Part shown: piece by piece, positions 1 to 8,266 of the stretch | How the letters are laid out: the number at the start of each line of letters is the position of its first letter | Position numbering within the stretch: position 1 is the stretch's first letter | Origin: Sandaracinus amylolyticus | GTDB taxonomy: Bacteria > Myxococcota_A > Polyangia > Polyangiales > Sandaracinaceae | Direction: 5' to 3' | NCBI RefSeq assembly: GCF_000737325.1 | Contig: NZ_CP011125.1 | Location: forward strand, 1,426,001-1,490,000 | DNA: 64,000 nucleotides | Translations under genes and position numbers: made by a program | The notes under the pieces: generated by a model | Database searches by the model: none | Seen by the model: only the letters and a program-made list of their open reading frames with translations | Told to the model about the DNA's origin: nothing

Positions 1-434
1 TCGTCGATCACGTGCTCTCTGCGGAACGAGAGCACGAACGCGCCGAGCGCGTCGCCGTCGGTGACGAGCGGCACGCACGCCGCCGCGAACGGTCCGACGT
101 CGCGCCGCGTCGAGAGCAGCCGCTCCGCGTCGGGATAACGCGCGGCCAGCTCGGCGCGCGACACGATCAGCACCGGCTCGCGCCGACGCATCGCATCCGC
201 GAGCGGGAGCTCCGCGTCGATGCGCATCGTCGCGAAGGGAGCGACGACGTCCTCGCGCGCGGCGTCCTGGGCGACGACGCGCAGCTGCGCGCCTTCGACG
301 AGCCACATCACCGCCGCGTCCGCGGCGACCGCGTACCGCGCGTGCAGCAGCACGAGGCGCGTGATGTCGTCGATCGACGCCGCGCCCGCGAGCGCAGCGG
401 TGACGTCGAGCAGGCGATCGCGGAGCGCCGTCAC
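1..434 (-). CDS. GAF-domain protein, N-terminal part (runs off the left edge)
   Basis: About 144 residues are visible, starting at GTG 434. The N-terminal helix (TALRDRLLDVTAALAGA) is followed by a region typical of GAF sensor domains: alternating strands such as AVMWLVEGAQLRVVAQD, PVLIVSRAEL and a final strand pair CVPLVTDGDALGAFVLSF. GAF domains bind small ligands or mediate dimerisation. They usually sit at the N-terminus of histidine kinases, phosphatases or transcription factors, and the output domain lies outside the window. An upstream ATG at 445 runs into TGA after four codons, so it cannot be the start. A TATGCT hexamer at 446-441 leaves only 6 nt before GTG, suggesting a leaderless mRNA. 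The family assignment rests on fold-like pattern only. Confidence 0.65.
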   Translation of the reverse strand, partial: MTALRDRLLDVTAALAGAASIDDITRLVLLHARYAVAADAAVMWLVEGAQLRVVAQDAAREDVVAPFATMRIDAELPLADAMRRREPVLIVSRAELAARYPDAERLLSTRRDVGPFAAACVPLVTDGDALGAFVLSFRREHVID

Positions 435-440
435 GGCTGC

Positions 441-446
441 AGCATA
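441..446 (-). promoter_or_regulatory. -10 hexamer TATGCT of the GAF gene
   Basis: TATGCT on the minus strand lies 6 nt before the GTG start at 434. No Shine-Dalgarno can fit in between. Confidence 0.55.
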
Positions 447-545
447 CCCAGCTCGCGTGCTGTGCGATGCACCCCTTCGGTGTGCGCCCGCGTTTGCGGA
501 TCCGCTCGCTCCGCGCGAGAGTCGCGCCGCGCGAGGAGGACGACG

Positions 546-1403
546 ATGACGCGAGATCTCGAAGGCATGCGTGCGGTGATCACGGGCGCGAACACCGGCA
601 TCGGCCGCGCGACTGCGATCGAGCTCGCGAAGCGGGGCGCCGCGGTGACGATCGCATCGCGCTCCGAGGACAAGACACGCCCCGTGATCGACGAGATCAC
701 GCGCGCGGGCGGACGCGCCGACTTCGTCGCGCTCGAGCTCGCGGATCTCGCGTCGGTGCGTCGCTGCGCCGACGTGCTGCGCACGCGCGACGAGCCGATC
801 GACGTGCTCGTCGACAACGCGGGGCTCGCCGGCCAACGCGGTCTCACCGCGCAGGGCTTCGAGCTGACGTTCGGCGTGAACCACCTCGGCCACTTCCTGC
901 TCAGCACCGCGCTGCTCCCGCTGATCGAGCGCGCGTCGGTGCGTCGCGCGCCCGCGCGCATCGTCGTGGTGTCGAGCGTCGGGCACTACCGCGCGAAGGG
1001 CATCGACTGGGACGCGCTGCGTCGCCCCGCGGCGACGGTCACCGGGCTGCCCGAGTACCAGGTGAGCAAGCTATGCAACGTGCTCTTCGCGAAGGAGCTC
1101 GCACGTCGGCTCGGCGAGGGCCGCGTGCACACCTACGCGCTGCACCCCGGCGTGATCGCGTCCGACGTGTGGCGCTCCGTGCCGTGGCCGATCCGTCCGC
1201 TGATCACGCGCTTCATGCGCTCGACGGACGAGGGCGCGGAGACCTCGCTCCACTGCGCGACGTCGCCCGAGTGCGCGTCGCACACGGGCCGCTACTACGA
1301 CGCCTGTCGCGAGAAGGAGCCGAGCGCGCGCTCGAACGACGCCGCGCTCGCGCGCGAGCTGTGGGCGCGCAGCGAGACGTGGGTCGCCGACTTCGCGCGG
1401 TGA
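546..1403 (+). CDS. Short-chain dehydrogenase/reductase (retinol-dehydrogenase-like SDR)
   Basis: 285 residues. The N-terminal Rossmann motif GANTGIGRA binds NAD(P)H. The structural motif NAG appears as DNAGLAG, the catalytic Ser lies in VVVSSVGHY, and the catalytic Tyr-Lys pair is YQVSK. Order and length fit classical SDRs of the retinol dehydrogenase/WW-domain oxidoreductase branch, which reduce or oxidise hydrophobic alcohols and carbonyls. The substrate cannot be told. ATG 546 was chosen because GAGGAGGA precedes it at good spacing, although the frame is open further upstream over the divergent GAF gene. It converges on the next gene with a 3-nt gap. Confidence 0.92.
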   Translation: MTRDLEGMRAVITGANTGIGRATAIELAKRGAAVTIASRSEDKTRPVIDEITRAGGRADFVALELADLASVRRCADVLRTRDEPIDVLVDNAGLAGQRGLTAQGFELTFGVNHLGHFLLSTALLPLIERASVRRAPARIVVVSSVGHYRAKGIDWDALRRPAATVTGLPEYQVSKLCNVLFAKELARRLGEGRVHTYALHPGVIASDVWRSVPWPIRPLITRFMRSTDEGAETSLHCATSPECASHTGRYYDACREKEPSARSNDAALARELWARSETWVADFAR

Positions 1404-1406
1404 CGA

Positions 1407-2396
1407 TCACGTCCCTGCGGGCTCGAGCGGCCCGCCGGGGCCACCGCCGCCCGGCCCGCGCCGAGTGCGCTCGAGGAGCTCGCGCAGGAACTCGCGGCCG
1501 CGCCGGCGACCGAACGCGCGCTCGAGGCTCTCGAGCAGCTCGGCGCTCTCCGGGCGCGACTGCGCGTTGCGTAGCGCCTCCGTGAGCGCGACGATCGCGG
1601 CTTCGCGGCGCTGTGCCTGCGCTTCCTGGGCGCGGGCGCGCGCGCTCGTGTGGACCTGCCACGCGACGAGCGCGAGCAGCGCGAGCACCGCCAGCACGAG
1701 CACGATCTGCAGCGTGTTCGTGCCCTCGTCGGCCGCGTCCTGAAGTCGCGTCAGGACGGTGTCGGTCTGCGGGTTCTCGCGCTCGATCTGCTCGAACGCG
1801 TCCTGGACGCCGAGCACCATCTCGCGCGAGAGCGTGCGCGTCGTGACCGCGATCGCGGCCTGCGTCTGGGGATCTTGGAGCGCCTCGGCGAGCGCGGCGC
1901 GCATCGCAGGGCCGAGCTCGTCGCGCATCGCGACGGCGAGCGCGACCGCGCTCTCCTGCGCGACCCGCGCGACCGCCGCCGCGATCGCCTGCGTGCTCTC
2001 CTCGTCGAGGATGCGGCGCAGGCTGGCGCTCAGCGCGCGCGACATCGTCTGCGCGACCGCCGGGCCGATGTCGCGCTCGAGCGAGTCCGCGAGCGCGTCG
2101 GACACGCTCGCGACGAACCGGCTCGACATCTCGGCGATCCGCGCGGCGCGCTCTTCGTCGGAGAGCGCGTCGAGCGTGCCGTCGGTCACGTTGCCGATGA
2201 GCCCGGCGGTCGCGTCCTGCACCTCCGGCATCGACAGGATCTCGACGAACGCACGGCGCGTGTCCTCGTCGCCGAGCTCGTCGAGCGTCGACTCGATCAG
2301 CGGCTCGGGCATCTCCTCGGCGACTTCGCCCGCCACCGCGCCCGCGGTGTGCGCGCATCCGCTCGCGAGCAGCGCAGCGATGACGATCGCGCGCAT
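1407..2396 (-). CDS. Lipoprotein with C-terminal transmembrane segment, unknown function
   Basis: 329 residues from ATG 2396; an in-frame ATG at 2414 and another at 2456 are alternatives. The N-terminus MRAIVIAALLASGC is a short lipoprotein signal with Cys at about position 14. The body is an almost entirely alpha-helical, Ala/Glu-rich region (about 20-235) without recognisable motifs. It is followed by one hydrophobic helix (LQIVLVLAVLALLALVAW, about 240-258) and a basic tail ending in a Gly/Pro-rich stretch. A lipid anchor plus a membrane helix would make a doubly tethered protein. I do not recognise a family and infer only envelope location. Confidence 0.8.
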   Translation of the reverse strand: MRAIVIAALLASGCAHTAGAVAGEVAEEMPEPLIESTLDELGDEDTRRAFVEILSMPEVQDATAGLIGNVTDGTLDALSDEERAARIAEMSSRFVASVSDALADSLERDIGPAVAQTMSRALSASLRRILDEESTQAIAAAVARVAQESAVALAVAMRDELGPAMRAALAEALQDPQTQAAIAVTTRTLSREMVLGVQDAFEQIERENPQTDTVLTRLQDAADEGTNTLQIVLVLAVLALLALVAWQVHTSARARAQEAQAQRREAAIVALTEALRNAQSRPESAELLESLERAFGRRRGREFLRELLERTRRGPGGGGPGGPLEPAGT

Positions 2397-2538
2397 CGTG
2401 TGGGGCCACGGCATCGAGGCGGTGACCTGTGCAACCGCGGTGCCCTGCGCGCGCACACGCGATCGCGGGCCGCTCGCGGGGCATCGTGAGCACCACGCGC
2501 GCAGTCCGCGTGGGGCGCCGGGGCATCTTGCACCGGGC

Positions 2539-3669
2539 TCAGCCGAAGATGCGCTGCAGCTCGTAGGGCGGCGTCACCTCGAGCTGATCGTAGCGGCAGC
2601 CCTCGGGACGCTTGTCCTCGCGCCATCGCACGAACGTCGTCGCGTGACGGAACCGCGAGCCCTGGAGGTGGTCGTACTTCACCTCGCAGACGCGCTCGAT
2701 CCGCAGCGGCTCCCACGAGAGGTCCTTGCCTGCGCTCCACCGGCTCTGTCCGCCGGGCATTCGCTGGGTGGATGACATCGCGCTGGCCCATTCACGCCAC
2801 GGATGGGCCTCCAGCGCGCCCTTCCGCAGCGGCTCGAGCTCCTTCGCGAGCTCGCGCCGCTTCGCCATCGTGAACGACGACGTCACGCCGACGTGGTGGA
2901 GCTCGCCCTTCTCGTCGTAGAGCCCGAGCAGCAGCGAGCCCACGAGCTCGTTCTCGCCCTGCTTGTGCCAGCGGAAGCCGGCGACGACGCAGTCGGCGGT
3001 GCGCGCGTGCTTGATCTTCAGCATCGCGCGCTTGCCGGGCTCGTACTTCGCCGTCTCGGGCTTCGCGATCACTCCGTCGAGCCCCGCGCCCTCGAAGCGG
3101 TGGAACCACTCGTCCGCGAGCGCGCGATCACGGGTCGCGGGCGTGAGGTGGATCGGCGCCTTCGCCTTCGCGAGCGCGCGCTCGAGCGCGGCGCGCCGCT
3201 CCGACGTCGGTCGATCGCGCAGATCGCGATCTCCTTCCCACAGCAGATCGAACGCGACGAACGACGCAGGCGTCTCCGCCGCGAGCTTGGCGACGCGCGA
3301 CGCCGCGGGATGGAGGCGCAGCTGCAGCCGATCGAAGTCGAGCCCGGACGCGCTCGCGATCACGATCTCGCCGTCGACGACGCAGCGCTCCGGCAGGTGC
3401 GCCCGGAGCGGCTCGCTCAGCTCCGGGAAGTAGCGATCGAGCGGGCGCAGATCGCGGCTCTGGATGTAGATGCGCTCGCCGTCGCGGAACACGATCGCGC
3501 GGAAGCCGTCCCACTTCGGCTCGTAGATCCAGCCCGCGCCCTCGGGCGGCAGCGCGTCGCCGAGCTTCGCGAGCATCGGCTCGATCGGCGGCGCGATCGG
3601 GAGCCCGTCGGGCGGCGGCGGCGCCTCGACCGAGGTGCGCTTCGAGCGCGGGGCACGTCCGGTGGCCAT
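2539..3669 (-). CDS. ATP-dependent DNA ligase (LigC/LigD ligase-domain type)
   Basis: 376 residues. The nucleotidyltransferase motif I is EPKWDGFR with the AMP-accepting Lys at about 52. Motif III-like VVDGEIV, motif IV DGVIAKPE and motif V LKIKHARTADCVV follow in order, and a C-terminal OB-fold region ends in a ligase-like motif near PPYELQRIFG. It seals DNA nicks using ATP. The size and motifs match stand-alone ligases related to the LigD ligase domain, used in end joining or repair. The ATG overlaps the TGA of the upstream polymerase-like gene (TGATG), so the two are translated together. Confidence 0.93.
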   Translation of the reverse strand: MATGRAPRSKRTSVEAPPPPDGLPIAPPIEPMLAKLGDALPPEGAGWIYEPKWDGFRAIVFRDGERIYIQSRDLRPLDRYFPELSEPLRAHLPERCVVDGEIVIASASGLDFDRLQLRLHPAASRVAKLAAETPASFVAFDLLWEGDRDLRDRPTSERRAALERALAKAKAPIHLTPATRDRALADEWFHRFEGAGLDGVIAKPETAKYEPGKRAMLKIKHARTADCVVAGFRWHKQGENELVGSLLLGLYDEKGELHHVGVTSSFTMAKRRELAKELEPLRKGALEAHPWREWASAMSSTQRMPGGQSRWSAGKDLSWEPLRIERVCEVKYDHLQGSRFRHATTFVRWREDKRPEGCRYDQLEVTPPYELQRIFG

Positions 3670-5066
3670 CAGCTCTCGCTCTTCTTCTTGCGGTTCGCGC
3701 TGCGCGCGCGAGAGACGTCGCGCATGTGCGCGCGCATCGCGTCGGCGCCGCCGTGCGCGGCCCACGGATCGTAGTCGACCTCGAGCGCTTCCTGCGCGGG
3801 ACGAAGCGCCTCGGGCACGTGCTCGAGGTTCACGCGGATGCGCGTCCACGTCGTGTTCTTGCCGCGCATCGCGTCGACGAGGACGTCGGCGGGCGCGAGG
3901 TGCGACGCGGCCTCGGGGTGCTTCGCCTTCCAGCGCTCGAGCGCGGCGAGCGCCTCGTCCTTCTTCGCGGCGCGCGCGATCTCGATCAGCGGCTTCGTGG
4001 ACTGACGACGCCCGGTGCCGGTCGCGCCCTCGCTCGCGCTCTTCGCGGCGCGCTTGCTGCCGGACTTCGCGCGCGAGGGCTGCACGCGCGGCGGCTCGCC
4101 CGGCTGCTTCGCGTAGTGCGGCGGCCACGGCGCGTCGCCTTGTCCTTCGGCTTCCTGCTTCGCCGAGAGCTCGAGCAGCGCGTCGAGCGTGCACCGCGTC
4201 TCGTCGATCTTCGCGTGCGGGTCACCGATGCGCGCGAACCGCGCGGGCATCGTGCGCAGCGTGAAGTCCGCAGGATCGCAGTCGTCGAGCTCGTCCCACG
4301 TCACCGGCGCCGACACGCGCGCGTCGGGCTTCGGCCGCACCGAGTACGCGCTCGCGACGGTGCGATCCTTCGCGTTCTGGTTGTAGTCGAGGAAGACGCC
4401 GTGGCGCTCTTCCTTCCACCACTTGCTCGTCGCGATCGTCGGCGCGCGACGCTCCACCTCGCGCGCGAGCGCGAGCGCGCAGCGACGCACCTGCGAGAAC
4501 GTCCAGCGCGGATGCAGCCGCACGTTCACGTGGATGCCGCGCGAGCCCGACGTCTTCGGCCAGCCCACGAGCCCGAGATCGTCGAGCGTCGCCTTCACGA
4601 CCCGCGCGGTCTCGCGCAGCTGCGACCACGGCACGCCCGGCACCGGATCGAGATCGACGCGCAGCTCGTCGGGATGCTCGAGGTCCTCGGCGCGCACGGG
4701 GTGCGGGTGCAGCTCGATGCACCCGAGGTTCACCATCCACGCGAGCGCGGCGGCATCGCGCGGCACGACCTCTTCCGCGGTCCGACCCGAGGGAAAGCTG
4801 AGCTCGACCGTCTCGATCCACTCGGGCCGCGAGGTCGGCGCGCGCTTCTGCCAGAACACCTCGCCGCCGATCCCGTCGACGTAGCGCACCAGCACGTTGG
4901 GCCGCCCCGCGGCGCCGCGCAGCGCGCCCTCCGCGACCGCGACGTAGTACTCGACGACGTCGAGCTTCGTGATTTTCGCGTCGGGAAAATAGACCTTCGA
5001 CGGATTCGAGATCGCGACCTCGCGGCCTGCGATCTCGAGCACGCGCTTCTCGGTCTTCGATGCCAC
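3669..5066 (-). CDS. LigD-type polymerase/primase domain protein (AEP superfamily)
   Basis: 465 residues, GTG start at 5066. Residues about 1-300 match the LigD polymerase domain: GGEVFWQKRAP, the metal-binding pair RVDLDP (Asp 138 and 140), and SGSRGIHV with the active-site His at about 179, then HGVFLDYNQN. These polymerases fill gaps or add ribonucleotides at DNA ends during non-homologous end joining. A basic Ala/Lys/Ser-rich linker (about 320-365) leads to a C-terminal helical extension without known motifs. The nuclease and ligase domains of full LigD are absent; the ligase is supplied by the coupled downstream gene. No Ku gene is in the window. Confidence 0.9.
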   Translation of the reverse strand: MASKTEKRVLEIAGREVAISNPSKVYFPDAKITKLDVVEYYVAVAEGALRGAAGRPNVLVRYVDGIGGEVFWQKRAPTSRPEWIETVELSFPSGRTAEEVVPRDAAALAWMVNLGCIELHPHPVRAEDLEHPDELRVDLDPVPGVPWSQLRETARVVKATLDDLGLVGWPKTSGSRGIHVNVRLHPRWTFSQVRRCALALAREVERRAPTIATSKWWKEERHGVFLDYNQNAKDRTVASAYSVRPKPDARVSAPVTWDELDDCDPADFTLRTMPARFARIGDPHAKIDETRCTLDALLELSAKQEAEGQGDAPWPPHYAKQPGEPPRVQPSRAKSGSKRAAKSASEGATGTGRRQSTKPLIEIARAAKKDEALAALERWKAKHPEAASHLAPADVLVDAMRGKNTTWTRIRVNLEHVPEALRPAQEALEVDYDPWAAHGGADAMRAHMRDVSRARSANRKKKSES

Positions 5067-5074
5067 GGCCTCTC

Positions 5075-5080
5075 AGCATA
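5075..5080 (-). promoter_or_regulatory. -10 hexamer TATGCT of the LigD-polymerase/ligase operon
   Basis: TATGCT lies 8 nt before the GTG at 5066. Confidence 0.5.
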
Positions 5081-5169
5081 GGCGTGCCGCGCGTCTCGCG
5101 AAAATTCGCCGCACCTCTCACGAAAGCAGGAGTGCGCAGAGATCCGGCTCTCCTCGTCGTGCTTAGTTG

Positions 5170-6474
5170 ATGGGCGTGGATCTCGTCGTCACCCACGCTT
5201 CGGCGGACTTCGACGCGTTCGCGGCGGCGATGGCGGCGCGCAAGCTCTACGCAGGCGCGACGGTGGTGATGACGAGCGGGCTCGCGCGCGGGGTGCGCGA
5301 GTTCGCGGCGCTGCATCGCGATCGCTTCCCCTGGCTCGCGCCCTCCGACGTCGACGCCTCGGCGATCACCCGCCTGATCATCGTCGACGTGCGACGCACC
5401 TCGCGGCTGCGCGCGATCCCCGCGCTGCTCGCGCGGGCCGAGCAACGCGAGCTCGAGGTGCACGTCTGGGATCATCACCCGGCGTCCGACGACGACGTGC
5501 GCGCCGACGTGCTGCGCGTCGAGCCGGTGGGCTCCGCGACGACGCTGTTGATCGAGGCGATGCGCGCGCGCGGCATCGAGATCGACGAGGTCGAGGCGAC
5601 GCTCTTCGCGCTCGGCATCCACGCCGACACCGGCTCGCTGCAGTACGCGAGCACCACGTCGCGCGACGCCGAGGCGCTCGCGCACCTCCTCTCGCGCGGC
5701 GCCAGCATGCGCGTGATGAGCCGCTTCCTATCGGTGCCGTTCACCGAGGCGCAGCGCGTGGCGCTCGCGTCCGCGCTCGACGCGCTCGAGACCACGCGCG
5801 CGTCGGGGCTCCGGGTCGCGATCGCCGCGGTCGAGCTCGACGCGCCGTGCGAAGGCCTCGACGAGGTCGCGTCGGAGCTCTTCCGGCTCGAGCTCCCGCA
5901 CGCGCTCTTCCTGGTCGCGACGGTGCCGCGTCGAGGGCGCGCGAACGTCGTCGCGCGAGCGCGCGAGGGCACGATCGACGTGGCGTCGCTGCTCGGCGCG
6001 ATGGGCGGAGGTGGGCACCCGACCGCGGCCTCGCTCTCGATCCGCGACACCACGGGCGACGCGCTGGTTCACGCGCTCCGCGAGGCGATCGCGCGCCATG
6101 CGCCGCGCCCTCTGCGCGTGACCGACGTGATGCGCAGCCCGGTGCGGACGATCACGCCCGATCATCCGCTCGCGCGGCTGCGCGACGAGCTCCCGTCGTG
6201 GCGCGTGTCGGGCGTCCCGGTCGTGAACGCTGGCGCGCTGGTCGGCATCGTGTCGAGCGACGACGTGGAGCGCGCCGAGCGCGAAGGGCGCCTCCACCTC
6301 GCCGCGGGCAGCTGCATGTCCGCGCCGGTGCGCACCGTCGACGCGTGCGCATCGGTCGAGGAAGCGCTCGATCGGATGGCGCAGCACCGCATCGGGCGAC
6401 TGCCGGTGATGCGCGACGGCGTGCTCGTCGGCATCGTCACGCGCGGTGATCTGCGCGCGTTGCTCTACGGGTGA
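5170..6474 (+). CDS. DHH-DHHA1 phosphoesterase with two CBS domains
   Basis: 434 residues from ATG 5170; GTG 5176 and an upstream TTG are also in frame. The N-terminal DHH domain shows THASADFDAF, the DxR strand IIVDVRR and the signature WDHHPASD, all metal-binding. DHHA1 carries GAMGGGGHPTAAS. Two CBS repeats (about 310-434) follow: VTDVMRSPVRTI and CMSAPVRTV, each ending in GIVS/GIVTRGDL, likely binding adenine nucleotides. The order equals the N-terminal half of long CCA-adding/poly(A)-polymerase-like proteins, but the nucleotidyltransferase domain is missing. It is probably a phosphodiesterase acting on short nucleotides and controlled through CBS ligands. Confidence 0.9.
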   Translation: MGVDLVVTHASADFDAFAAAMAARKLYAGATVVMTSGLARGVREFAALHRDRFPWLAPSDVDASAITRLIIVDVRRTSRLRAIPALLARAEQRELEVHVWDHHPASDDDVRADVLRVEPVGSATTLLIEAMRARGIEIDEVEATLFALGIHADTGSLQYASTTSRDAEALAHLLSRGASMRVMSRFLSVPFTEAQRVALASALDALETTRASGLRVAIAAVELDAPCEGLDEVASELFRLELPHALFLVATVPRRGRANVVARAREGTIDVASLLGAMGGGGHPTAASLSIRDTTGDALVHALREAIARHAPRPLRVTDVMRSPVRTITPDHPLARLRDELPSWRVSGVPVVNAGALVGIVSSDDVERAEREGRLHLAAGSCMSAPVRTVDACASVEEALDRMAQHRIGRLPVMRDGVLVGIVTRGDLRALLYG

Positions 6475-6543
6475 GCGAGCAGCCCGCGCACCCGGAGCAC
6501 GCGGCCGTCGCGTCGTGCCTCTCGTGAGCTCCGGGCATCTTCC

Positions 6544-6738
6544 ATGCACCGGAGCGCGGTCATGCGCGCGCGCCTCCTGATCGTGCTCACGATGCTGCTC
6601 GCCTCGGCGTGCATGCCCGACACCGATCAGCGCGCGCCCGAGACCACGAGCACCGGCGCGGAGGACCTCGGCGGTGGCGCCGACGACGCGCTGCTGATCG
6701 ACAGCGACGGGCGCATCGACGACGACGATCCGATGTGA
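6544..6738 (+). CDS. Small lipoprotein, unknown function
   Basis: 64 residues (58 if the second ATG at 6562 is used). MRARLLIVLTMLLASAC is a compact lipoprotein signal with the lipidated Cys about 17 residues after that second Met. The mature part is only about 40 residues and very acidic (DSDGRIDDDDPM). It stops 9 nt before the next gene and may share its transcript. No family was recognised. Confidence 0.6.
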   Translation: MHRSAVMRARLLIVLTMLLASACMPDTDQRAPETTSTGAEDLGGGADDALLIDSDGRIDDDDPM

Positions 6739-7206
<468 letters not shown>

Positions 7207-7251
7207 GCTCGAGTGGGACGGCGACGCGCTCGGCGAGGCGCGATGCGACGC

Positions 7252-8205
7252 TCAGCGCTTCGCGCCCATCGCGTCCTCGAGGAGCGCGAGGAAGCGCTGC
7301 GCTGCTCGCCCGAGCGGCACCGTGCGGCGCCACGCGAGGTGCGGGACGAACACGTGCTCGTCGCCCTCGACGAACCCGAGCGGCACGAGGCGCTTGCGTG
7401 CGAGATCCTGCTGCACGAGGTGGAGCGGCATCCATCCGAAGCCGACGCCCGCGAGCAGCGCGAGACGCTTGCTGTGGAAGTCCGAGAGCCGCACGACGTG
7501 CGGCGAGCCGAGCGACAGACGTCCCGGGCCCGGCGGCGCATCGCGTCGCGAGTCCTCGACGACGATCTCGACGTGCTGTGCGAGCTCGGCGCGATCGACC
7601 CGCGCGCGCCGCTTGCGCCCGGCGACCAGCGGGTGATCGCGGTGCGCGCAGAGCCGCAGCACGACGGGCGCGAGCGGGCGCGCGACCAAGCGCTCGTCGC
7701 CGACGAAGTCGAGCACGATCATGAAGTCGGCGCGCACACTCCCAGGCAACGACGTGCGGAAGCGCTCGCGCACGCCCGCGAGGTGCTCGACGCGCAGCTG
7801 CACGTGCGTGGGCAGCCCCTCGCGCGAGAAGCGCCGCAGCGCGCCGAGCAGCGGCGGCAGCGGGAGGAGACCGTCCACGACGATGCCGAGCGTGGGCTCC
7901 CACTCGTCGCGCAGCGTGCGCGCGAGGGTCTCGATCTCGGCGGTGCGCTCGAGCACGCGACGACCCGCCTCGAGCACGCGCCGCCCCGCGACCGTGAGCT
8001 CCGCCTTGTGTCCGGTGCGATCGAAGAGGCGCAACGCGAGATCGCGCTCGAGCGCGGCGATCGCGTAGCTCACGGCCGACGTCGCGCGGCCGAGCTCGCG
8101 CGCCGCGGCGGTGAAGCTGCCCGCGCGATCGATCGCGTCCAGGGCGCGCAGGCCGTCGATCGACTCCAGCGAGACGTTCGACGTTCTTGAACGAGATGTT
8201 CGAAT
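7252..8205 (-). CDS. LysR-family transcriptional regulator
   Basis: 317 residues if started at 8205. The N-terminal winged helix-turn-helix is clear (LRALDAIDRAGSFTAAAREL, then SAVSYAIAALERDL, LRLFDRTGHKAELTVAG) and is followed by a substrate-binding-like effector domain of normal length. It probably regulates the divergent hpd gene in response to an aromatic metabolite. The start is odd: no ATG, GTG or TTG is in frame between the helix-turn-helix and the inside of hpd (TTG 8286, ATG 8334). ATT 8205 lies 6 nt after a TACACT hexamer; CTG 8169 is the other short option. Confidence 0.85.
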   Translation of the reverse strand: MRTSRSRTSNVSLESIDGLRALDAIDRAGSFTAAARELGRATSAVSYAIAALERDLALRLFDRTGHKAELTVAGRRVLEAGRRVLERTAEIETLARTLRDEWEPTLGIVVDGLLPLPPLLGALRRFSREGLPTHVQLRVEHLAGVRERFRTSLPGSVRADFMIVLDFVGDERLVARPLAPVVLRLCAHRDHPLVAGRKRRARVDRAELAQHVEIVVEDSRRDAPPGPGRLSLGSPHVVRLSDFHSKRLALLAGVGFGWMPLHLVQQDLARKRLVPLGFVEGDEHVFVPHLAWRRTVPLGRAAQRFLALLEDAMGAKR

Positions 8206-8225
8206 CCGTGCAGTGTACTCGAACG
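8176..8225. promoter_or_regulatory. Divergent LysR/hpd control region with repeated GTTCGA half-sites
   Basis: Within 50 bp the motif GTTC/GAAC recurs: GTTCGA 8176, the palindrome GTTC-TT-GAAC 8183-8192, GTTCGAA 8198-8204, and TCGAAC 8220-8225. Such clustered inverted half-sites suit a LysR dimer or tetramer. On the minus strand TACACT (8217-8212) could serve as the -10 of the regulator gene. Confidence 0.5.
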
Positions 8226-8266
8226 AGCCACGGGCGTACCTCCGCGAGGAACGGAGGACACGACCG

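Noticed and set aside
2539-5066. DNA-ligase pair as part of a defence island
   Set aside because: No neighbouring nuclease, helicase or toxin genes; DNA repair explains the pair.
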